A stretch of 64,000 nucleotides of DNA, taken from positions 1 to 64,000 of the forward strand of contig NZ_JABUZA010000023.1 in the NCBI RefSeq assembly GCF_014897985.1, given 5' to 3'. This document shows positions 45,084 through 54,424 of this stretch, one piece after another. Numbering within the stretch: the first letter of the stretch is position 1; the number at the start of each line of letters is the position of its first letter. A program made the position numbers and the translations under genes. A model generated the notes under the pieces. It saw only the letters and a list, made by a program, of their open reading frames with translations, was not told where the DNA came from and did not search any database. The stretch is from Halomonas colorata (lineage in GTDB: Bacteria > Pseudomonadota > Gammaproteobacteria > Pseudomonadales > Halomonadaceae).

Positions 45084-45905
45084 TTACCACCAGGCATGAA
45101 AGTGATGTACCGGCCCACGGCCTTTACCCACGCTAAGACGCACGCTGGCTTCAAGCGCGGCATGCAGCCACCGCTTGGCATCACCAATGGCGGCGACAGT
45201 CGCATCGTCAGGGGCGTCAGCCGGCAACTTTGCCAAACAGGCGGCAATCGCAGACGACAGTGCACAGCCGGTGCCATGCAGGTTATCGGTCTGAATGCGT
45301 GAGGCAGGCAGCCATTCATGGCTAGTCGGTGTCGCTAGCAGATCGGGGCAGGTTTCGCCGCGCAGGTGCCCGCCCTTGAGTACGACATAGGGCGCACCCA
45401 AGCGAGTCAGGCCCGGCAACATCAACTCCATGGCCTCAAGGCTCTCGGGAGAGGGGGTATCCAGCAGCACCGCCGCTTCCGGCAGATTAGGCGTGATGAC
45501 ATCGGCAAGCGGCACCAGGATATCGCGCACCGCATGAATCCCCGCATCATCGACCAAAATATCACCGCTTTTGGCGACCATGACTGGGTCGAGCACAATC
45601 CAGCGCGGACGGCGTTGGCCTAGTACCTCGGCAATTACCTCAGCCACTTCACGGCTGGCCACCATACCGATCTTAACTGCATCCAGCTTAACGTCATTGA
45701 GCAGCGTCTCGAGCTGTTCGCGGATTGCCTGAGGCGACACCGGATACACTGAAGCAACACCACAGGTATTTTGCGCAATCACGGCGGTAATAACATTCGT
45801 ACCATAGACACCGAGCGCCGAAAATGTCTTTAGATCCCCTTGCAGTCCGGCACCTCCCGAAGGGTCGGAGCCCGCAATCGTCAATACATTGACACTATTT
45901 GTCAT
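45084..45905 (-). CDS. thiD: Hydroxymethylpyrimidine kinase/phosphomethylpyrimidine kinase
   Basis: ThiD phosphorylates the pyrimidine half of thiamine twice. The 273-residue ribokinase-family enzyme has LTIAGSDPSGGAGLQGDLKT, VLDPVMVAKSGDILVDD and the anion-hole motif DNLHGTGCALSSAIAACL. It begins eight bases after the TRAP large subunit gene and so probably shares its transcript, a curious pairing for a biosynthetic gene. Confidence 0.93.
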   Translation of the reverse strand: MTNSVNVLTIAGSDPSGGAGLQGDLKTFSALGVYGTNVITAVIAQNTCGVASVYPVSPQAIREQLETLLNDVKLDAVKIGMVASREVAEVIAEVLGQRRPRWIVLDPVMVAKSGDILVDDAGIHAVRDILVPLADVITPNLPEAAVLLDTPSPESLEAMELMLPGLTRLGAPYVVLKGGHLRGETCPDLLATPTSHEWLPASRIQTDNLHGTGCALSSAIAACLAKLPADAPDDATVAAIGDAKRWLHAALEASVRLSVGKGRGPVHHFHAWW

Positions 45906-45913
45906 GGGGTCTC

Positions 45914-47329
45914 CTAAATAACCGACGGAAGCCAGGTGGCGAGCCCTGGGAATAGCGCCAGCGCCAGCAGCATTGCCAGCTGCATGACGATAAACGGAAT
46001 AACCCCACGGTAGATGGCCGAAGTAGGCACGCTTTGCGGAGTAACGCCGCGCAGATAGAAAAGCGCAAACCCAAACGGCGGGGTCAAAAACGACGTTTGC
46101 AGGTTAACGGCGATCATGATGCCTAGCCAGATAGGATCAAGCCCCATGGCGAGCAGCACCGGGCCGACAATTGGCACCACCACAAAGGTGATCTCGATAA
46201 AGTCGAGAATAAACCCGAGTAAGAAGATCACTAGCATCACCACAATGGTCGCGCCCAAAACGCCACCCGGCATGGAATCAAACATATGGTTGACCAGCTC
46301 TTCGCCGCCAAACGCCCGGAACACCAGCGAAAATAGCGCCGCACCAATCAGGATCAAAAACACCATGCTGGTCACCTGAGCGGTGGAACGCACCACTTCG
46401 CCCAGCATTGAAAAGCTTAACCTCCGGTTGGCCGCAGCCAGCACCAACGCACCGAATGCGCCCACTGCCGAAGCTTCCGTGGGCGTTGCAAAGCCGCCCA
46501 AGATCGAGCCCAGCACGGCTATAATCAGCAGCACGGGCGGTAAAAGCCCCTTCAACAGTAGCGGCCAGATGCTGCCGGTATGCCCAAGCTCTTCCATCAA
46601 CGCTTCTCGATCCGCCGCCGGAGCCGTGCTGGGTTTTAGCCACGCCACCACAAGCAGATAGATAATATAGGCGACCACTAGCAGCAGGCCGGGCACCAGC
46701 GCGCCGATAAACAAATCGCCCACAGAGAGTGTCTTGGGGCTCCAGGTACCCATGGAGAGCTGGGCCTGCTGGTAGGCATTGTTTAGTACGTCACCCAGCA
46801 GCACCAGGGCGATGGAGGGCGGAATGATCTGGCCTAGGGTGCCCGTCGCGCAGATAGTGCCAGTCGCCAGTGACGGCGAGTAGCCGCGCTTGAGCATGGT
46901 AGGTAGCGAGAGCAGGCCCATGGTAACGACTGTGGCCCCCACAATACCGGTAGACGCCGCCAGCAGCATGCCCACCAATACCACGGCAATACCCAAGCCG
47001 CCGCGCAGGGCACCAAACGCCATGGTCATCGCGTCCAGCAGGGTTTCTGCCACCCGTGACTTCTCAAGCAGCACGCCCATCAGCACGAATAAAGGCACCG
47101 CCAGCAAGGTGTTATTCGTCATGATGCCGTAAATCCGATTAGGCATAGAGCCCATCCAGCGCGCCTCAAAGTGCACCGGCACACCCATCGACTGGAGCAG
47201 AAAGCCTAATCCGGCGAAGGCCAGCGCCGTTCCTGCCAGTGAAAGCGCCACCGGATAACCCAGCATCAAGACGCCGCATACCGTGGCAAACAGCAACAGC
47301 GGCATACCTTCCAATAGAGTCGCCAGCAC
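45914..47329 (-). CDS. TRAP transporter large permease subunit (DctM-like)
   Basis: The 471-residue membrane protein has the DctM family pattern MGVLLEKSRVAETLLDAMTM, STGIVGATVVTMGLLSLPTM, TLGQIIPPSIALVLLGDVL and NLQTSFLTPPFGFALFYLRG. The sequence is of the larger subtype associated with amino acid or keto acid substrates rather than TeaC. The start shares one base with the small-subunit gene stop. No binding-protein gene adjoins, so the substrate is unknown. Confidence 0.9.
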   Translation of the reverse strand: MLATLLEGMPLLLFATVCGVLMLGYPVALSLAGTALAFAGLGFLLQSMGVPVHFEARWMGSMPNRIYGIMTNNTLLAVPLFVLMGVLLEKSRVAETLLDAMTMAFGALRGGLGIAVVLVGMLLAASTGIVGATVVTMGLLSLPTMLKRGYSPSLATGTICATGTLGQIIPPSIALVLLGDVLNNAYQQAQLSMGTWSPKTLSVGDLFIGALVPGLLLVVAYIIYLLVVAWLKPSTAPAADREALMEELGHTGSIWPLLLKGLLPPVLLIIAVLGSILGGFATPTEASAVGAFGALVLAAANRRLSFSMLGEVVRSTAQVTSMVFLILIGAALFSLVFRAFGGEELVNHMFDSMPGGVLGATIVVMLVIFLLGFILDFIEITFVVVPIVGPVLLAMGLDPIWLGIMIAVNLQTSFLTPPFGFALFYLRGVTPQSVPTSAIYRGVIPFIVMQLAMLLALALFPGLATWLPSVI

Positions 47330-47877
47330 TAGACCATCTCCTCATGCACAGGGGCAGAACCGGATAGCTTGCCGCGAATAATCAGTACCTGACGAATAAG
47401 CTGCGCGACCGCCTGTAACAGCAGCAGTCCCACCATGACCAGAATCAGCGTTTTAAGCAGAAACACGGCCGGAATGCCGCCATCCCCCGAGCGCTCCATA
47501 ATGGCCCAGCTGGTAATCACATAGTGGAAGCTTGAAATGGCAATAAACGACATGACCGGAATCAGCAAGAACAGCGTGCCGAGCAGGTCGACCCATGCAC
47601 GGCCCCGGTCTGACATCTTGCGGTAAAAGATATCCACCCGTACATGACCATCGTGGCGTAGCGTCCATCCCGCACCGAGCATAAACACAGCGGCGTGCAT
47701 GTACATCACGGATTCCTGCATCACGATACTGTTGATACCGAAGATATAGCGCAGCACGACGATGGCGAACTGCACAAGCATCATGATCACAACCAGCCAG
47801 GCAATGGCCCGACCCACTCCCTCAGTCACGCAGTCGAGCCAGCGTAGCAGGCGCGGCTCATGGGCATTGACGAGCAT
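47329..47877 (-). CDS. TRAP transporter small permease subunit (DctQ-like)
   Basis: This 182-residue protein has four membrane helices and the DctQ landmark LRHDGHVRVDIFYRKMSDRG. It is the first gene of a dctQ-dctM-thiD unit. Its ATG lies only about 20 bases beyond a strong terminator, leaving little room for a promoter. In most TRAP operons the binding-protein gene would stand just upstream; here an unrelated phosphohydrolase gene does. Confidence 0.88.
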   Translation of the reverse strand: MLVNAHEPRLLRWLDCVTEGVGRAIAWLVVIMMLVQFAIVVLRYIFGINSIVMQESVMYMHAAVFMLGAGWTLRHDGHVRVDIFYRKMSDRGRAWVDLLGTLFLLIPVMSFIAISSFHYVITSWAIMERSGDGGIPAVFLLKTLILVMVGLLLLQAVAQLIRQVLIIRGKLSGSAPVHEEMV

Positions 47878-47890
47878 GTTAAATGTCCTG

Positions 47891-47930
47891 GAAAAGAAAA
47901 CGGCCCAGAATCATCGCTGATTCTGGGCCG
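47891..47930 (-). terminator. Strong terminator between the EEP phosphohydrolase and dctQ genes
   Basis: CGGCCCAGAATCA (47901-47913) pairs perfectly over 13 bases with TGATTCTGGGCCG (47918-47930) around a four-base loop. On the minus strand the stem is followed by TTTTCTTTTC. Confidence 0.88.
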
Positions 47931-47981
47931 AACGTCATCCCCCAAGCGCGCTTGTGCGACCTTTTATTACCGCTAAGCGAC

Positions 47982-48818
47982 TTATGAAACCGAAGGCGCG
48001 GCCTGTTCAATAGCCAGCAAACAGGCCGCTGGAAGCGGTAAATCCACGGCGATAGGCAAGTGGTCGGAAAATAGATGATCCATCACCCGCACTTCCGCCG
48101 CTTCCAGAGTTTGCGAGAGCAGAATATGGTCAAGCGCACGCCGGGGCTGCCAGGAGGGGTAGCTGAGCAGCGGCTTGACCGGGTGCAACGGCAGCGAGGT
48201 GCTGAATCGCTCATGGGCATGCAACTGATCCGGAGTACAGTTGAGATCCCCCATGACGACCACATGACGAAGTGGCTCAATAATCTCGCTTAAGTAGTTA
48301 AGCTGGAGTACCCGTCCCCGGTGGCTAAGTGCCAGATGCGCAATAAAGATATGCAGCGCATCGGGGCCGTTGCCAAACCGCACATGTATCGCCCCGCGGC
48401 CAGGCAGCATACCAGGCAAGCGATGCTCTTCAATTTTGGAGGGCACCAGACGCGAAAGCAGCCCGTTACTGTGCTGGGCAATACGCCCCAAATTGCGATT
48501 CAACTGCTGAAAGTGGTGGGGAAATCCGGCTTTGGCTGCCAGATACTCTACCTGGTTAATACGGCTGGAGCGAAAGCTGCCGCCATCGGCTTCCTGAAGG
48601 CCCACCACATCAAACTGACCCAGCACATCCCCCATGATATCCAAGCGTTTTACCCGCTGAGGATTAGGCAAGAAGTGCTGCCAGCTACGAGTGAAATAGT
48701 GATGATAAGCAGACGTCTGAATACCGACCTGTAAATTAAAGGTCAGCAGGCGAAGATGCCCCCGCTCTCGCAGAGGCAATGGCCCGGCTCCCTGGTTCAT
48801 CGCTGTCATATCGACCAT
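47982..48818 (-). CDS. Endonuclease/exonuclease/phosphatase family protein
   Basis: The 278-residue protein shows the EEP superfamily motifs RLLTFNLQVGI, VVGLQEADGGSF, VVVMGDLNCTPDQ and FSDHLPIAVDL, which give the metal-binding Glu, Asp and His. It has no signal peptide. Family members cleave phosphodiesters in nucleic acids, lipids or sugars, so the substrate is open. The order engB, cytochrome c4, dsbA, EEP is also found in pseudomonads. Confidence 0.84.
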   Translation of the reverse strand: MVDMTAMNQGAGPLPLRERGHLRLLTFNLQVGIQTSAYHHYFTRSWQHFLPNPQRVKRLDIMGDVLGQFDVVGLQEADGGSFRSSRINQVEYLAAKAGFPHHFQQLNRNLGRIAQHSNGLLSRLVPSKIEEHRLPGMLPGRGAIHVRFGNGPDALHIFIAHLALSHRGRVLQLNYLSEIIEPLRHVVVMGDLNCTPDQLHAHERFSTSLPLHPVKPLLSYPSWQPRRALDHILLSQTLEAAEVRVMDHLFSDHLPIAVDLPLPAACLLAIEQAAPSVS

Positions 48819-48853
48819 CTGCTTATCACCTGACTCCCTGGTTTAAAAAAACC

Positions 48854-49486
48854 TTATTGCTCGCGCTCCGTGCGTACACGCTCGATAAGCGCTTCAGCGA
48901 CTTGCGGCATGTTCTCAAGGCTACCGGCTGAGCTTGGCGTTACCACAAAGCGGCCATCAACCACCAGCGCAGGCACGCCCATCAGGCGCATTTCGCGCAT
49001 GCGGCTATTGGCCTTGTTGACGTCGCTACGTACGCTAAAAGACGTTAACGCCTTTTTAGCGTCCTCTTCACTTACCCCGTAGTCGGAAAAGAACTCGGCA
49101 ATCTCGTCGGAATCGGTCAGCTTGCGGCCATCCTGATGGATCGCATCAAAAAAATCAGCATGCAGGTCTTCTTCAATGCCTAACGACTCCGCCGCGTAAA
49201 AAGCCGTGGCGTGAGTGTTCCAGTTGCCGCCCATGGTCGCCGGCATATGGACTACGCTGATATCGTCTTCCAATGTGTCATACCACTCGTTGACGGGTGT
49301 TTGCAGGCGGTAGCAGTGCGGGCAGCCAAACCAGAAAACTTCGGTAACTTCGATCTGATCTTCATCGGCCTGGGTCGCGACCGGTGATTCCAGCAGCGTG
49401 TAGTCTTTGCCTTCTACCAATTCCTGAGCACTGACGGCCGCCGAAAGACTTAAACCCGTCAGGGCAACCAATAACGTTTTGATCAT
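48854..49486 (-). CDS. dsbA: Thiol:disulfide interchange protein DsbA
   Basis: DsbA oxidises cysteine pairs of proteins entering the periplasm. The 210-residue protein has a signal peptide (MIKTLLVALTGLSLSAAVSA), the active site WFGCPHCYRLQ and the cis-proline segment GVPALVVDGRFVV. CPHC matches the strongly oxidising enterobacterial form. It lies next to the cytochrome c4 gene, the usual position in this group. Confidence 0.93.
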   Translation of the reverse strand: MIKTLLVALTGLSLSAAVSAQELVEGKDYTLLESPVATQADEDQIEVTEVFWFGCPHCYRLQTPVNEWYDTLEDDISVVHMPATMGGNWNTHATAFYAAESLGIEEDLHADFFDAIHQDGRKLTDSDEIAEFFSDYGVSEEDAKKALTSFSVRSDVNKANSRMREMRLMGVPALVVDGRFVVTPSSAGSLENMPQVAEALIERVRTEREQ

Positions 49487-49584
49487 AGCGACAATTCTCC
49501 AAGGGTAAGCGAAAGCTGGGACTACTAATAACGCTATCAGGTTCCCCTGCTGATAGGAAACCGGATTAATTAAGTAAACAAACC

Positions 49585-50202
49585 TTAATGCAGACCCAAG
49601 AGATAGTTAGCCAAGGCCTGCATGTCAGCATCGCTTAGTTTTGTAGCAATATCGTGCATGCTGTCATTAGGATCGTTAGTCCTATCGCCTGAGGCAAAGG
49701 CGCGTAACGTGGCAATGGTATAGGCAGGATACTGCCCGGCAATGGCTGGATAAACGGCGCTACCGATGCCCGCCCCGGTAGGCGTATGGCACGCGCTACA
49801 GGCAGGGATACCCAGGCGGCTGTCGCCTGCGCGGTAAAGCGCTTCTCCGCGTGCCAACAGAGCCGCATCATCGGCCTTGGCATGGCCCAGGTTGGCTTGC
49901 TGCTCGGCGTAATAGGCCGCCACATCCCAGGCATCCTGATCGGAAAAATCATCCACCATGCCCATCATCTGAGGCACGATGCGCTCGCCATCACGAATAT
50001 CCATGATTTGCTTGGCCAGATAGGACATTTGTTGGCCCGCCAGGTGAGGAAAGATTTCAACAGGGCTGATACCGGCTGGGCCATGGCAAGCCGCACACGT
50101 CTGGGCTTTTTGCTGACCCGCAACTGGGTCGGCCTCGGGCTGGGCATAGGCGCTTGCCGCACTACTCAAGATAGCCACTAAACCCGCCGACAATACTTTC
50201 AT
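49585..50202 (-). CDS. Cytochrome c4 (diheme)
   Basis: The protein of about 205 residues has a signal peptide (MKVLSAGLVAILSSAASAYA) and two heme c motifs, CAACH and CSACH. Each heads a domain with a distal methionine (MMGMVDDFSDQDAWDVAAYY in the first half). Cytochrome c4 carries electrons to terminal oxidases in the periplasm. The start is uncertain: 28 further codons upstream are in frame and consist of a 12-bp tandem repeat with an ATG in each unit. I took the last ATG, which gives a normal signal peptide. Confidence 0.88.
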   Translation of the reverse strand: MKVLSAGLVAILSSAASAYAQPEADPVAGQQKAQTCAACHGPAGISPVEIFPHLAGQQMSYLAKQIMDIRDGERIVPQMMGMVDDFSDQDAWDVAAYYAEQQANLGHAKADDAALLARGEALYRAGDSRLGIPACSACHTPTGAGIGSAVYPAIAGQYPAYTIATLRAFASGDRTNDPNDSMHDIATKLSDADMQALANYLLGLH

Positions 50203-50286
50203 AAAAACCTTCATAAATACTTTCATAAATACTTTCATAAAAACGTTCATCACAACCCTCATCACAACTCGCATGAGAACTAGCAT
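50191..50286 (-). repeat. Eight in-frame 12-bp units, each starting with ATG, at the cytochrome c4 start
   Basis: Translated, the array reads MLVL MRVV MRVV MNVF MKVF MKVF MKVF MKVL; the last unit is the likely start of the signal peptide. The units nearest the gene are almost identical at the DNA level (ATGAAAGTATTT) and diverge with distance, as in a growing minisatellite. Each unit carries a GAAAGT- or GAAGGT-like purine run followed by an ATG. Confidence 0.85.
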
Positions 50287-50561
50287 ACAAACTCACTAGC
50301 CTGTTGAATGATGGAGGGTTCTCGCGCCGCCTGGGTAGGCACCGTTTACCCATCCCGATTCAAGCCAAACCAACAGCATGCCGATTAGTCGCGGTTGGCT
50401 TAAGCGCGGTGGTACACTAGCGCCCCAGGCCACAGGTATCACCGCTTTGGCAGAACGCTTGACCTGCCTGACGGGGTCATTCGTCGCAGCGCAGCGTGCC
50501 GCGCCATTATACGCGTGGTTAACGCAAACTGTTTTATAGGTTCGATTTCAGGATTCATTTC
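50203..50561. other. Divergent region between cytochrome c4 and engB
   Basis: Besides the 12-bp array, these 359 bases show no gene. A possible engB promoter region includes TGGTACACT near 50411, but no clear -35 box was found. Confidence 0.4.
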
Positions 50562-51215
50562 ATGTCCACCCCCCAAGATAGCCCCGTCGTTCGGCTGAAC
50601 TACCACACCGCCAGCTTTGTCATCAGCGCGCCGACGCTGGCGACCTGCCCGGACGACACGGGTGCTGAAGTGGCGTTTGCGGGACGCTCGAACGCAGGTA
50701 AATCCAGCGCGATCAATGCGCTAACCCAGCAAAACGGCCTGGCACGTACCTCGCGCACGCCGGGTCGCACCCAGCTGATCAACTTTTTCAGCGTAATGAA
50801 CAATGAATCGCTACGCTTAGTCGATTTACCCGGCTATGGCTACGCGAAAGTGCCCGAGGCCGTCAAAATCGAATGGCAAAAGCACCTGTCTGACTACCTT
50901 CGCGGGCGTTTCAGCCTGCGCGGCCTGGTGCTGTTAATGGATGTTCGCCATCCGCTGACCGAATTTGACCAAATGATGCTGAGCTATGCCGACCAACGCA
51001 ATATGCCGGTGCATATTCTGCTGACCAAAGCCGACAAGCTGAAAAAAGGCCCCGCCAGCGCCGCGCTGCAAAAGGTCCGCTCGCGGCTTAAAGAGTGGGA
51101 AGACTTAGTGTCAGTGCAGCTTTTCTCGTCGCTTAAGCGTGATGGCGTCGATACGCTGTCCCAGAAACTCGACCAGTGGCTGTACACGCCCGAGGAAGAC
51201 ACCTCAGGCCAGTGA
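50562..51215 (+). CDS. engB: Ribosome biogenesis GTP-binding protein EngB (YsxC/YihA)
   Basis: EngB is an essential GTPase in assembly of the large ribosomal subunit. The 217-residue protein has G1 [13 protein letters not shown]3 [12 protein letters not shown] and G4 [10 protein letters not shown], plus the [13 protein letters not shown] switch I region. It is divergent from cytochrome c4, as in pseudomonads. Its stop overlaps the end of the convergent HAD phosphatase gene by 12 bases. Confidence 0.95.
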   Translation: MSTPQDSPVVRLNYHTASFVISAPTLATCPDDTGAEVAFAGRSNAGKSSAINALTQQNGLARTSRTPGRTQLINFFSVMNNESLRLVDLPGYGYAKVPEAVKIEWQKHLSDYLRGRFSLRGLVLLMDVRHPLTEFDQMMLSYADQRNMPVHILLTKADKLKKGPASAALQKVRSRLKEWEDLVSVQLFSSLKRDGVDTLSQKLDQWLYTPEEDTSGQ

Positions 51216-51944
51216 GCTTTCCACCCGGTCAAGCACGTCCGGCAGTTCCTTAATATGCGCAATGCGGTGCACTCTGGGCGGCAAAGGCTGGTCGGTATCA
51301 CTTGAAACCCACACCGCATGCATACCCAGCTGCTGGGCAGGCAGAATGTCTTCCGACCAGGAGTCACCCACATGCATGGCGCATTCTGGCGAGACGTTAA
51401 GCTTTGAGAGTGCGGTCAGAAAAGGCGTGTGATCAGGTTTGGGGGCCAAAAGCTCGCCGGCGGCAATGGCCACCGGAAAGTAGGCCGCCAACGGCTGACG
51501 CTTGAGGTGGATATTGCCATTGGTGATAGCGGCAAGCTGGTAGCGCTCGCTTAACGCCGACAGCAACCCCGCCGCTTCTGGATGCGGTGATACCTGCACG
51601 CGCAGGCGATGAAACTCATTCATCGCCGCCGCCGCCCATAAAATAGCTGCACTACGCGGCAGGTCTTCGGCTTCCAGCTGGGCTTCCAACGCGCGCAGGC
51701 GCAGCCAGGTAAAGTCGCCGCGCCGCTCGGGCACATCCTTGGCGAACTGCTGACGGCGCTGTAAATAATCCGCGATGCCTTCTTCATAACCCAGCGGTAA
51801 CGGCGCCTCATGACGCGTGGCGCGCCATATGCTCAGCGCCTCAAGCAGCCAGGCGTAGTGCCCCTCCTCCGTACGCAGCATCACCCCGTGGTTATCCCAA
51901 AGCGTATCGTCTAAATCAAACGTGATGGCTTGCAATGCGGTCAT
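51204..51944 (-). CDS. HAD-superfamily hydrolase (YigB-like phosphatase)
   Basis: The 246-residue protein shows the HAD motif [12 protein letters not shown], motif II AAITNGN, a lysine near PKPDHTPF and motif [19 protein letters not shown]. In enterobacteria YigB next to xerC dephosphorylates FMN precursors; the same neighbourhood suggests that role here. It overlaps xerC by four bases at its 5' end. Confidence 0.87.
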   Translation of the reverse strand: MTALQAITFDLDDTLWDNHGVMLRTEEGHYAWLLEALSIWRATRHEAPLPLGYEEGIADYLQRRQQFAKDVPERRGDFTWLRLRALEAQLEAEDLPRSAAILWAAAAMNEFHRLRVQVSPHPEAAGLLSALSERYQLAAITNGNIHLKRQPLAAYFPVAIAAGELLAPKPDHTPFLTALSKLNVSPECAMHVGDSWSEDILPAQQLGMHAVWVSSDTDQPLPPRVHRIAHIKELPDVLDRVESSLA

Positions 51945-52852
51945 GGTTTACTTCCAGAAGGGCGACGCTTGGCGCGTGGGTGGGCGGAATCGTAACTGGT
52001 CGCCAGATGCTGCCAGTCGAGTCGGGTATATACCTGGGTGGTGGAGAGATTAGCGTGGCCTAAAAGCTCCTGAACCGCGCGCAGATCCTGACTTGATTCG
52101 AGCAGATGGCTGGCAAACGAGTGGCGCAGCCGGTGAGGATGCAGATGCTCAGGCAAGCCGCGGCTGACAGAGAGCTGGGCCAGGCGTTTCTGAATCGCCC
52201 GGTGCCCCAGCCGCGCGCCCTGCTTGCCGACAAACAGCGCCGTTTCACCTTCCGGCGCCATCGCTGCCCGGCAGCTTAGCCAGTCAGCCAAGGCATGCTG
52301 GGCACGCTGTCCCACGGGCACCTGGCGTGGCTTGCCTCCCTTACCGATTACCCGAACACGGCTGGCCTGCAGGTCATGAAGATCAAGCGCCGCAAGCTCA
52401 GCCAGGCGCAAGCCGCTGGAGTAAAAAAGCTCCAGCATCGCCTGATCGCGCACCGCCAAAGGCGAGCCATCGTGGGGGCTATCCAGAAAATGCGCGAGGG
52501 CATCGACATCGACCGGGCGCGGCAGATGGCTAGGCTGTTTGGGAGTACGCAGCAGGCCGACCGGGTTATCGGCCAAAATGCCCTGTTTAACCAGATAATC
52601 GGCAAAGCGCGACAGTGCTGCACGGCGCCGGGCAAGGCTGCGGGCTCCCAGCCCACGGCTACGCTCGGTGCCTAGAAAAGCGCGCAGTAGCGCAGTGTCC
52701 AGCGTGGCTGGGTCATCAATTTCACGCTGCTCGGCAAACCGGCACAGGGCGCGCAAATCCTGCTGATAGGCCGCCACCGTGGCCGGGCTTGCGTGACGAG
52801 CTAACCCTTCCAGGTAGCTCGTTACGGCGACCGCAATAGGCGACTCAGCCAT
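51941..52852 (-). CDS. xerC: Tyrosine recombinase XerC
   Basis: XerC with XerD resolves chromosome dimers at dif. The 303-residue protein has the N-terminal core-binding domain and catalytic residues in SSGLRLAELAALDL, HPHRLRHSFASHLLESS, ELLGHANLSTTQVYTRL (the nucleophilic tyrosine). The location between DUF484 and yigB-like genes is the classical chromosomal xerC position, so it is not a mobile-element integrase. Confidence 0.93.
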   Translation of the reverse strand: MAESPIAVAVTSYLEGLARHASPATVAAYQQDLRALCRFAEQREIDDPATLDTALLRAFLGTERSRGLGARSLARRRAALSRFADYLVKQGILADNPVGLLRTPKQPSHLPRPVDVDALAHFLDSPHDGSPLAVRDQAMLELFYSSGLRLAELAALDLHDLQASRVRVIGKGGKPRQVPVGQRAQHALADWLSCRAAMAPEGETALFVGKQGARLGHRAIQKRLAQLSVSRGLPEHLHPHRLRHSFASHLLESSQDLRAVQELLGHANLSTTQVYTRLDWQHLATSYDSAHPRAKRRPSGSKP

Positions 52853-53558
52853 GCTGACCCAGGCGGATCAACAAGCGTGCCACGATATCGCCCAGATACT
52901 CGGTAAACAGGGTATCCATGCTGGCGCGATAGCACTCGGGGTTAGGGCTTGCCAACAGCAGGTAGCCTAGCGGCTCCCCTGCCGAAAGGCGTGAAATAGC
53001 GCAGGAACCCGCCTTGCGCGGCGCTTTGATATGCGGCAACAAGCATTTCCAGTCGCTGACACTCAGCTTGGCACAGCGGCTGGTTTTACCGTCTAACAAT
53101 GCGGCTAATCGCGCGCTGGCATGCTGGTCCAGCACATGCCGCGGCGGCTGGGGCATCGCTGGCTCATTATCGCTTAGCGTGGCCGGGCACCACAGCGCCA
53201 TTGCCGGAGTATCAAAGCGCTCGCTTAACTGCGTGGCCAGGGCCTGTGCCAACGCGTCGCGGTCATCAGCCTCTACCAGCACCATCAGGGTTTCCCGCAG
53301 GCGCCGATACTGCGCCTCGTTGTGCCTCGCCGTTTCCAGCAGGTGCTCAAGGCGGTCTTCTGCGGTTTCCGCGCGTTTGCGTAAATCCAGCACCAGGCGC
53401 TCAAGCAGCGACACTGCGCCATCAATATGCGGATGGGGGACTTTAAGCTGCTGAAGCAGTCCTTCACGGCCTACAAAAAAATCGGGATGACGAGCAAGCC
53501 AAAATGCTACTTGATCTGGATCGAGCGTCTTGCGCGGTTCAGGGGCTTGAGACATCAC
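52845..53558 (-). CDS. DUF484 family protein
   Basis: The 237-residue protein has the DUF484 opening DPDQVAFWLARHPDFFVGRE, a coiled-coil stretch (residues 45-95, with repeated Arg, Leu and Glu) and a GAF-like C-terminal part. It is always found between dapF and xerC in gammaproteobacteria, but its function is unknown. It overlaps xerC by eight bases. Confidence 0.88.
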   Translation of the reverse strand: MMSQAPEPRKTLDPDQVAFWLARHPDFFVGREGLLQQLKVPHPHIDGAVSLLERLVLDLRKRAETAEDRLEHLLETARHNEAQYRRLRETLMVLVEADDRDALAQALATQLSERFDTPAMALWCPATLSDNEPAMPQPPRHVLDQHASARLAALLDGKTSRCAKLSVSDWKCLLPHIKAPRKAGSCAISRLSAGEPLGYLLLASPNPECYRASMDTLFTEYLGDIVARLLIRLGQHG

Positions 53559-53575
53559 CGTTCTCCTTGAATCAG

Positions 53576-54424
53576 TTAAGCGCGACCATCATTGATTAGC
53601 GCGACGCGGCCATCAAAGACGCGCGTAGCAGGCCCGACCATGACCAGAGATGCTTCCGGGTCAGGCCACTCGATGGTCAATTCGCCACCGGGTAGATGGA
53701 CGCTCACCGGGCTTTTCAATAAGCCCTGACGAATACCGCTGGCAACGGCGGCACACGCGCCAGTGCCGCAGGCCAAGGTTTCGCCGCTGCCACGTTCAAA
53801 TACCCGCAGACGAATCTGGTTGGGCGAAAGGACCTGCATAAAGCCCACGTTAACACGCTTGGGGAAACGGGGGTGGGCTTCTACCAACGGCCCAAGGCGT
53901 TCAACCGGGGCCTGCTCAACGCTTTCGACCTGCAGTACGGCATGCGGGTTACCCATGGATACCACGCCGACCTGCAGCGTTTCACCGGCTACGTCAAGCG
54001 CGTGCAACGGCTGGTCGCCCGGGGCTTCAAAGGGCAGTGCCGCCGGGCTGAAGCGGGGACGGCCCATGTCTACGCGTACCATGCCATCGTGCTGCACTTT
54101 CAATACCAGCGGACCACCGGCGGTTTCCACATGAATTTCATGCTTGTGGGTCAGGCGCTGGTCGCGCACAAAGCGCGCGAAGCAGCGCGCGCCGTTGCCA
54201 CAATTTTCCACTTCGCTGCCGTCAGCATTGAAAATGCGGTAACGAAAATCCATTTCCGGGTCGCGCGGCGGCTCAACGATCAAAAGCTGATCAAAGCCAA
54301 TCCCAAAGCGGCGATCAGCGAGCTGGCGAATCTGATCTTCACGCAGCCGGGCACGCTGGGTCACCAGGTCCACGACCATAAAGTCGTTCCCCAGGCCGTG
54401 CATTTTGGTGAAGTGTAAAAGCAT
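53576..54424 (-). CDS. dapF: Diaminopimelate epimerase
   Basis: DapF converts LL- to meso-diaminopimelate for lysine and peptidoglycan. The 282-residue protein carries both catalytic cysteines: C75 in [10 protein letters not shown] and C219 in [17 protein letters not shown]. The opening [20 protein letters not shown] is typical. Its ATG shares one base with the lysA stop (TGATG), so the two are translationally coupled. Confidence 0.95.
   Translation of the reverse strand: MLLHFTKMHGLGNDFMVVDLVTQRARLREDQIRQLADRRFGIGFDQLLIVEPPRDPEMDFRYRIFNADGSEVENCGNGARCFARFVRDQRLTHKHEIHVETAGGPLVLKVQHDGMVRVDMGRPRFSPAALPFEAPGDQPLHALDVAGETLQVGVVSMGNPHAVLQVESVEQAPVERLGPLVEAHPRFPKRVNVGFMQVLSPNQIRLRVFERGSGETLACGTGACAAVASGIRQGLLKSPVSVHLPGGELTIEWPDPEASLVMVGPATRVFDGRVALINDGRA

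Noticed and set aside
51941..52852. Tyrosine recombinase as a possible integrase of a mobile element
   Set aside because: Gene neighbours (DUF484, dapF, HAD phosphatase) mark it as chromosomal xerC; no attachment repeats or mobile genes are close.
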